DNA of 18,817 nucleotides from CAZVED01 sp964626205 (GTDB lineage: Bacteria > Patescibacteriota > Patescibacteriia > SG8-24): the NCBI GenBank assembly GCA_964626205.1, contig CAZVED010000018.1, positions 1-18,817 on the forward strand, given 5' to 3'. The notes beneath the pieces are model-generated. The model did not search any database and was not told the DNA's origin. It saw nothing but the letters and a program-made list of their open reading frames with translations. Position numbers and translations under genes: made by a program. The stretch's first letter is position 1; each line of letters starts with the position of its first letter. This document shows positions 14,055 through 18,817 of this stretch, one piece after another.

Positions 14055-14151
14055 TCACCTCCTCCGCTAGTGGCTCGTTCATGAAACGAAATGGCTGACA
14101 TCTCTGGGTACAACTTTATGTCGAGCCATAGTCTCGCAAAAAAGTGTACCC
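14055..14151. repeat. Hairpin-containing repeat unit 2
   Basis: Similar to unit 1 with about a dozen differences and a 2-base length change. Its hairpin (14106-14151) is complete: GGGTACA pairs with TGTACCC, and inside it CGAG pairs with CTCG around the 7-base loop. Confidence 0.8.
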
Positions 14152-14211
14152 GTCGTGTCCGCCTCCTCTATTCCGCCGCTTCCAAAAGCAGAAGAACGAG
14201 CATGTCTGCTC

Positions 14212-14417
14212 GCGCTCCGAGCAGGCCGCCTTGTCCGGCAGCCCATCCGAGCATGGCCCGAACGCTTGGACATTTGCTGCTGTGCCCGCCTGAAGGGCGG
14301 GATACGAAAACCGGATAGGGGTATTCCCCATCCGGTTTTCGTAAGGCAGAAAATGTTCAGAGCGTTCGTGGCCACGCACAGGCGGGCTGACGTGGCAGGG
14401 CGGCCTGCTCGGAGCGC
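14212..14417. repeat. Inverted-repeat element with perfect 19-base ends
   Basis: Left end 14212-14230 (GCGCTCCGAGCAGGCCGCC) and right end 14399-14417 are exact reverse complements. Inside are a hairpin CCCGCC-TGAAG-GGCGGG (14285-14301) and the terminator hairpin at 14304-14342. No coding content is convincing. It looks like a small non-autonomous element 6 bases from the end of xseB. Confidence 0.82.
14304..14342. terminator. Strong bidirectional terminator-like hairpin
   Basis: ACGAAAACCGGAT pairs perfectly with ATCCGGTTTTCGT, and GGGG pairs with CCCC around a TATT loop with one bulged A. The A-rich and T-rich parts on both sides fit termination on either strand. It is the likely end of the mutY-xseAB operon. 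Confidence 0.75.
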
Positions 14418-14423
14418 AACAAA

Positions 14424-14645
14424 TCAGAACGGCTCGTTCCCCTGCTCGAACTTCGCCTTGATCTCCGTCACCTTGTTCTCCACGTCCTTGAGGCGTTCAC
14501 GGCAGGCTTGGGCGAGCGTAAGGCCGCGCTCGAACTTCTCGAGACCGGCATCAAGGTCGACATCATCGGATTCGAACCACGCGATGATCTCCTCCAGTTC
14601 CTCGTAGGCTTTACCGAACTCGAACTTGTCTTTCTTTGGGGCCAT
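14424..14645 (-). CDS. xseB: Exodeoxyribonuclease VII small subunit
   Basis: This 73-residue protein is the usual size for XseB. FEFGKAYEELEEIIAWFES starts the first helix, and LEKFERGLTLAQACRERLKDVENKV forms the second helix of the coiled hairpin that packs along the XseA filament. Several small subunits bind one XseA and regulate degradation of single-stranded DNA. It lies 11 bases after xseA in the same operon and is the last gene of it. Confidence 0.93.
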   Translation of the reverse strand: MAPKKDKFEFGKAYEELEEIIAWFESDDVDLDAGLEKFERGLTLAQACRERLKDVENKVTEIKAKFEQGNEPF

Positions 14646-14656
14646 AGTGGTAGGCG

Positions 14657-15829
14657 TTAGGAATGGATCTCGTTCACTGTCGCGTCGAGTACACCGTGGT
14701 GCAACTGTACCGTGATTGCATCCTTGGGGCTGGCGCGGCTCGCGTCCTTGAGGATCTTGCCGCCGTGCCGGACGACCGCATAGCCCTGCGCAAGAAGCCG
14801 TTTCGGGTCGAGGCTGCGAAGCATGCGCTCATGCGCCGTGAGTTCGTCCCCTATCGAGCGGAATCGCTGTGTCGCGGAACGGAGCAGCCGATCGACGACG
14901 CCCTTGAACGCGTCCATGCGGCGATGCACCAGGGACCCGAGCTTCGTCGCTGCGGAATCCACACGATGTCGGCGTTCGCTGACTGCCGTATCCATGGCGG
15001 AGATGACGTGACGCACGCCGGAATCGAGGTCGCGAAGGATGTCCATGCGGTCCGGCACCACGCGCTCGGCGGCGTTGGATGGCGTCGAGGCGCGAACGTC
15101 CGCGGCATAATCCGCGAGCGACTCGTCGCGCTCATGGCCGACAGCGGCAATGACGGGAATCTTCGATGCGTACACTGCGCGCGCGACCGCTTCGTCGTTG
15201 AACGCCATCAGGTCTTCGAGCGAGCCACCACCGCGCGTCAGCACGACGACCTCGGCTTCGTCTGGATGCGCGTTGAACCATGCGAACGCGCGAACGATGT
15301 CGTCTACCGCGTCCTTGCCTTGCACCTGCGCGTGGTAGAGCTTCACCTCGACACCGCCCCACCGATTACCAAGAATGCGGAGAAAGTCGCCGTACGCCGC
15401 GGATTCGCGCGAGGCGATGACGCCGATACGCTTCGGAAAGCGCGGCAACGAACGCTTGCGCTCCGGCGCGAACAACCCTTCGTCCTGTAACCGTTTTTTT
15501 AAAAGCTCGAACGAACGTCGCAACGCGCCTTCACCGACAAGCTCGACGCGCTCCACGTTCACCGAGAACTTCCCGCTCTTCACATGCACCTTCGGCGACC
15601 CGACGACGCGTACCTTCATGCCGTCCTCGAGCGGCGTGCGGAGTTGCCAGACGGTCGCGAAGCACGGGACGATGCCACCTTCGTCCTTGAGGTTGAACCA
15701 AATCCACTTGCCCTGCGAAACGCGGTATTCCACGACCTCGCCTTCGATGGTCGCGCCTTCGGGAAACACGGCCGTCGATAAGGCCGTGTTGAGAAACTCG
15801 ACGAATTGGGAGACGGTCAATGCTTGCAT
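14657..15829 (-). CDS. xseA: Exodeoxyribonuclease VII large subunit
   Basis: This 390-residue protein degrades single-stranded DNA from both ends together with XseB. An N-terminal OB-fold (about 1-100; GEVVEYRVSQGKWIWFNLKD) binds DNA. The catalytic domain contains PKRIGVIASRESAAYGDFL (132-150), LTRGGGSLEDLMAFN (197-211) and the active-site segment GHERDESLADYAADVRASTP (231-250). A coiled-coil (about 260-340) holds XseB, and a short C-terminal segment includes LAQGYAVVRHGGKIL. It is some 60 residues shorter than the E. coli enzyme, mainly in the coiled coil, in line with the reduced proteins of this group. It starts 3 bases after the kelch gene's stop. Confidence 0.95.
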   Translation of the reverse strand: MQALTVSQFVEFLNTALSTAVFPEGATIEGEVVEYRVSQGKWIWFNLKDEGGIVPCFATVWQLRTPLEDGMKVRVVGSPKVHVKSGKFSVNVERVELVGEGALRRSFELLKKRLQDEGLFAPERKRSLPRFPKRIGVIASRESAAYGDFLRILGNRWGGVEVKLYHAQVQGKDAVDDIVRAFAWFNAHPDEAEVVVLTRGGGSLEDLMAFNDEAVARAVYASKIPVIAAVGHERDESLADYAADVRASTPSNAAERVVPDRMDILRDLDSGVRHVISAMDTAVSERRHRVDSAATKLGSLVHRRMDAFKGVVDRLLRSATQRFRSIGDELTAHERMLRSLDPKRLLAQGYAVVRHGGKILKDASRASPKDAITVQLHHGVLDATVNEIHS

Positions 15830-15832
15830 GGC

Positions 15833-16870
15833 TCAAGGAATGAAGACATCAACGACGTCAGAAACCGAGAAGACCGGACGAGGCGAACCGCCGATGAGGT
15901 AGACTTTGCCATCCACAATCGCAGTGGCAGCGCCGTAGCGTGGTGTCGGCATCTCGCCGAGCGTCGTCCATGTGTCCGTTGCAGTATCGAACGCATCGAC
16001 AGTCCTCACGGTCACAGTCGGTGCTTTACCACCGAACGCATAGAGAACTCCCTTGATGGTCGCATAGCCGAAACCGCTCCTCGCGACCGGCATTTCCTCA
16101 TGTCGCGTCCAGTGTCCGTCTGTGACCTGATACGACTCGGTGCGACGACTGTTCTCGAGCGAAGAACCCGCACGGCCGCCGTAGACGTAGAACGTCTTAT
16201 CGACAACACCGGCTCCTGACGCCTCAACGGACGTCAGCATCTCCTCCCCTTCCTTCCACGCGTCCTTTTCCGTGTCATAGACGAGATAGTGCGGCGCGGA
16301 TCCGAGTGCGGTACGCCCACCAAAAAGGTGAATCTCCGACCCTTGTGCGACCACCGCAGCGGCACCGACAGCACGGGGCGGCTTGGCGATAGCTTGCCAC
16401 TCCGCCGTCGCAGGGCGGTACGCGTATGCGGCATCGACGGGATGACCTGTGACGCCCTGTAGACCGCCGATGAGGTAGATGACCCCTCCGACGTTCACCG
16501 CCGTAGCCGCATGCAGAGCCTCCGGCAATGGAACGGATTTTGCCCATGTGCCGGTCGTAGTATCGAGGACCTCTACAGCATCAACGTCGCGCCCGAACGA
16601 ATCACGACCGCCCATGACATAGATTTTCCCGCCAACCGCGGCGGCGACGGCATCGGTACGCATGGTCGGCATGTTTGCCATGGACTCCCATCGCGGACCG
16701 GGTTCACGTGTCGAAGGGCGGTCTGCCGGCAAACGCGTGGCATAGGTGTACAAGCCGTCATCCGTCGGACGTTGCTGTTCAAAAAGGATGTTCTCTCCGC
16801 GCACATACCAGAAATAGAAGAACACTGCGGAGAACAGGACGGTCATGAGCATGAGCGCGTTCCGGAACAT
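15833..16870 (-). CDS. Membrane-anchored kelch beta-propeller protein
   Basis: In this 345-residue protein an N-terminal membrane anchor (about 5-23, LMLMTVLFSAVFFYFW) is followed by six kelch units. Each has a hydrophobic strand and a Gly pair: KIYVMGGRD, VIYLIGGLQ, EIHLFGGRT, TFYVYGGRA, VLYAFGGKA and KVYLIGGSP. They are spaced about 45-50 residues apart, enough for a six-bladed propeller on the outer side of the membrane. I chose the ATG at 16870: the longer frame overlaps the upstream gene and lacks protein character, and this ATG lies one base after its stop codon. Kelch propellers bind proteins or glycans; the ligand is unknown. Its place next to the Gmad2/GerMN gene suggests a shared envelope role. 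Confidence 0.88.
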   Translation of the reverse strand: MFRNALMLMTVLFSAVFFYFWYVRGENILFEQQRPTDDGLYTYATRLPADRPSTREPGPRWESMANMPTMRTDAVAAAVGGKIYVMGGRDSFGRDVDAVEVLDTTTGTWAKSVPLPEALHAATAVNVGGVIYLIGGLQGVTGHPVDAAYAYRPATAEWQAIAKPPRAVGAAAVVAQGSEIHLFGGRTALGSAPHYLVYDTEKDAWKEGEEMLTSVEASGAGVVDKTFYVYGGRAGSSLENSRRTESYQVTDGHWTRHEEMPVARSGFGYATIKGVLYAFGGKAPTVTVRTVDAFDTATDTWTTLGEMPTPRYGAATAIVDGKVYLIGGSPRPVFSVSDVVDVFIP

Positions 16871-16871
16871 A

Positions 16872-17750
16872 CTATGGCTGCAGGGCTTCGTCACTGTTCC
16901 CTTCGACCTGGATGACCACGCCACGCACTTCCGGGAACTGCAGAAGCGTCCGCTCGATCTGCGTGCGGATGGCCCCGACGCGGCACGACCCAGCAATACC
17001 ACGGTCTAGCGTCGCATTGAAGTTTGCGGTGACGATGCCGTTCGCGTCTGCACCGATATCCTTCAGGATGACGTTCGCCGGCACGGATGTCGCGTATCCG
17101 GCGTTACGCTCCGCAGGCGTCGGTCCGGCAAGGAGCGCCTCCACAGTGGCGCGATAGACGTTCGTCGCGGAAGGTACCGCGCGCGCGACGCCGTACGTCG
17201 TGACGCAGACATCGGCATCCGGATCGGTGCCCGCGTTCTGGAAATGGACATCGACGGTGATGGTGTCCTGTCGCACAGACACGAGTTCCCGTACCACCTC
17301 CTCGACGACCTCTCCGCCTGCAGCGCGTCCGATGATGGTGATAGTGAACCGGTCGGACTCCGTACCGAGCGCCAACGGCTCGGAGAACCGCGCAAACCCA
17401 CCGTTCGGCCGCAGCGAGGCGACCGTCTCCAAAACCGTCACCCCGTCCGTATCGCGGACCGTGACCGTGACTCCCGTGATGGACGCGGAATCCGCGCGGC
17501 CGCTCACGATGACCATGCCGTTCGTGACCGAGGCTCCGTCAGCCGGCGTCTCCACGATGAGCTTGCGCTCGGCGACGTCGTCCATCCGCTCCACGACGGT
17601 CGGTTGCGGCGGAGGTGGTGGGAGCGGATATTCCTTCTCGGCATCCTCGCCAACCGGAAGCAACCCGTTGCCAGTCATGCGTCCAAGCGAAAAGCCGAGC
17701 ATGACGATCACGACGATGAGAAGGATGTTGAGAAGACGTTGTCGTTGCAT
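16872..17750 (-). CDS. Membrane-anchored Gmad2 and GerMN domain protein
   Basis: In this 292-residue protein a membrane helix at about 7-24 is followed by a Pro-rich linker (about 41-51). An Ig-like Gmad2 domain (about 64-155) begins LIVETPADGASVTNGMVIVSG, and a GerMN domain (about 165-288) contains VDVHFQNAG, YRATVEALLAGPTPAERNAGY and ANFNATLDRG. These domains are known from spore germination protein GerM and from envelope proteins of non-sporulating bacteria, so spore formation should not be inferred. It probably acts at the cell surface. It lies 27 bases after mutY and is coupled to the kelch gene. No clear Shine-Dalgarno sequence is seen. Confidence 0.88.
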   Translation of the reverse strand: MQRQRLLNILLIVVIVMLGFSLGRMTGNGLLPVGEDAEKEYPLPPPPPQPTVVERMDDVAERKLIVETPADGASVTNGMVIVSGRADSASITGVTVTVRDTDGVTVLETVASLRPNGGFARFSEPLALGTESDRFTITIIGRAAGGEVVEEVVRELVSVRQDTITVDVHFQNAGTDPDADVCVTTYGVARAVPSATNVYRATVEALLAGPTPAERNAGYATSVPANVILKDIGADANGIVTANFNATLDRGIAGSCRVGAIRTQIERTLLQFPEVRGVVIQVEGNSDEALQP

Positions 17751-17777
17751 AGTGTGTACCGTCAGGATAGCAGGAAA

Positions 17778-18680
17778 TCACGGTAGGCGCACCACGCCGC
17801 CCGCAACGCGGACCATCCCTTCTTTCGCAAGCTCGCGGATGACACCCGGAATTCCGGGAAGGCCGATAACGCGCGACAACTCGCGCACAGACGCACCTTT
17901 CCGACCAACCGTAACGAGCGCTTTCAAAACAGCGCCGCGCTTCTGCCGCGGAGACCCTTCGAACGCCGCTTGCGGCTTACGCAAAGCTCGCTTCGGTACG
18001 TGCCCTGCCGCAAACGATGGAGCTGCGACGCAGGATGACCGCAACGGACATGTGGTGCAGGCCGGGGTCCTTGCGGTACAGACGAGCGAACCGAAATCCA
18101 TGAGCGCTCCATACCAGTCCCGCGCGCGACCGAGCGGCAGAGCACGAGCGATGACCTTCTCTATGTCTGCCTCCGTGAACGCTGTCCGTGCGTGCTCGCC
18201 GCCGAACCGTAGGCGCGCGAAGATGCGACGGATATTCGTGTCGACCACGACCGTATCCTCGTTAAAAGCAAACGCGCGAATCGCTTCGGCAGTGTACGGG
18301 CCGATGCCGGGAAGGATCCTGAGTGCCTCACTCTCCGCAGGGACAGCGCCGCCGTGCTCGCGCACGATGGTCTGCGCCGCCAACCACAAACTCTTCGCGC
18401 GACGGTTGTAGCCGAGGCCGGACCACGCCGCAAGCACGCTCCCGAGCCGCGCGCGGGAAAACGCCTGCACGGTCGGCCATTTCCGGAAGAACGCTTCATA
18501 CTTCGGAATAACGCGATCCACCTGCGTCTGCTGCAGCATGAACTCCGACACAACGACGTGCCACGGCGTCACACCGGAGCCGCGCCACGGAAGCCCGTGA
18601 CGACCATGCGCGCGAAACCATGCAAAAACCGCCCTCTGAAGGGCAGTTTCGCTTGGAGATGTGATGGCAGGCTTCCTCAT
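17778..18680 (-). CDS. mutY: A/G-specific adenine glycosylase, short form
   Basis: This 300-residue protein removes adenine mispaired with 8-oxoguanine. LPWRG (30-34) and SEFMLQQTQVDRV (45-57) carry the catalytic Glu46. The helix-hairpin-helix is LPGIGPYTAEAI (123-134), and VVDTNIRR contains catalytic Asp147. Cys201, 208, 211 and 217 fit the C-x6-C-x2-C-x5-C iron-sulfur cluster. The usual C-terminal NUDIX-like domain that reads 8-oxoguanine is missing. In its place is a domain of about 55 residues (VLKALVTVGRKGASVRELSRVIG) that looks like a winged helix. The start overlaps the stop of the upstream membrane protein gene (ATGA). The glycosylase call is firm; exact lesion preference is open. Confidence 0.93.
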   Translation of the reverse strand: MRKPAITSPSETALQRAVFAWFRAHGRHGLPWRGSGVTPWHVVVSEFMLQQTQVDRVIPKYEAFFRKWPTVQAFSRARLGSVLAAWSGLGYNRRAKSLWLAAQTIVREHGGAVPAESEALRILPGIGPYTAEAIRAFAFNEDTVVVDTNIRRIFARLRFGGEHARTAFTEADIEKVIARALPLGRARDWYGALMDFGSLVCTARTPACTTCPLRSSCVAAPSFAAGHVPKRALRKPQAAFEGSPRQKRGAVLKALVTVGRKGASVRELSRVIGLPGIPGVIRELAKEGMVRVAGGVVRLP

Positions 18681-18817
18681 TCAACCATTGGATCCCGTTT
18701 CGGCTGGCGGAAGACCATCACGCCGAGGATTGCCGCAAGCAGCACAAGCGCAAGCGCGCCGATGACGTAATAGCGGTACAAGGTGGCGACCGGCGCCTCC
18801 GCAAGCGCGACAAGGTC
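18677..18817 (-). CDS. C-terminal end of a membrane protein (runs off the window)
   Basis: The last 46 codons of a gene are visible. They end with a membrane helix (about YYVIGALALVLLAAILGVMVF) and a short charged tail RQPKRDPMVE. The TGA stop overlaps the mutY start codon, so it belongs to the same operon. The family cannot be named from this part. Confidence 0.75.
   Translation of the reverse strand, partial: DLVALAEAPVATLYRYYVIGALALVLLAAILGVMVFRQPKRDPMVE

Larger units (their letters stand above)
13927..14423. other. Gene-free region with nested inverted repeats and a sequence gap
   Basis: No convincing gene is seen in these 497 bases. They hold two similar units (13954-14044 and 14055-14147) on either side of the 10 Ns, a hairpin CGAGCA-TGTC-TGCTCG (14197-14212), and an inverted-repeat element (14212-14417) with a strong terminator hairpin inside. 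The only minus-strand ORFs here run through the palindromes or the Ns. Confidence 0.8.

Noticed and set aside
13811..14113. Minus-strand ORF through the Ns, with a repeated MARxKVVPRDV peptide
   Set aside because: The frame is joined only through unknown bases, and it stops early in the other copy; hairpin structure explains the conservation better.
14116..14379. 87-residue minus-strand ORF
   Set aside because: Its codons lie almost wholly in palindromes and a terminator hairpin; similar peptides arise from repeats by chance.

Overview
The window looks like part of a Candidate Phyla Radiation (Patescibacteria/Parcubacteria-type) genome. The evidence is compact genes, many ATGA start/stop overlaps, a DUF4012 protein, several GT2 glycosyltransferases, an archaeal-type UMP kinase, a winged-helix/nucleotidyltransferase-like protein coupled to a TsaB-like protein, and many start codons without a clear Shine-Dalgarno sequence. 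GC is high, near 58-60% by eye. TGA is used as a stop throughout, so this is not a lineage that reads TGA as an amino acid. The phylum is an inference from gene content; no rRNA gene is present. A run of 10 Ns at 14045-14054 marks an assembly join.

Layout. 141-5893 (minus strand) is a cell-surface glycan locus: a processive membrane GT2, a soluble GT2, a WbbL-like GT2 and a DUF4012 membrane protein. It is punctuated by palindromic repeats. 6017-6484 (plus) is an unrecognised small cysteine-containing protein with a strong terminator. 6565-6953 is a GIY-YIG endonuclease gene lying between the two arms of the same palindrome. 7018-8156 (minus) is a wHTH/NTase-like gene overlapping a TsaB-like gene, whose reading frame carries a different 76-bp palindrome. 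8263-10506 (plus) is a large membrane protein with a PP2C-like N-terminus and a beta-propeller-like C-terminus. It faces rplJ-rplL (minus) across a bidirectional terminator. rplJ is preceded by an L10-leader-like structure and an attenuator hairpin. 11730-13926 (minus) holds a small membrane-anchored protein, pyrH and a four-helix membrane protein. 13927-14423 has no gene and is full of inverted repeats around the gap. 14424-18817 (minus) is a tight operon: an incomplete membrane protein, mutY, a Gmad2/GerMN protein, a kelch protein, xseA and xseB.

The most interesting feature is the palindrome family (copies at 6-132, 2179-2275, 3186-3282 and split at 6565-6612/6908-6953). Each copy folds as an outer stem, two small side hairpins with compensatory changes, and a middle stem. 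In one copy the apex of the middle stem holds an AT-richer GIY-YIG gene. The short copies look like non-autonomous versions of this element. This suggests a REP/RAYT-like or MITE-like partnership in which a GIY-YIG nuclease takes the place of a transposase.
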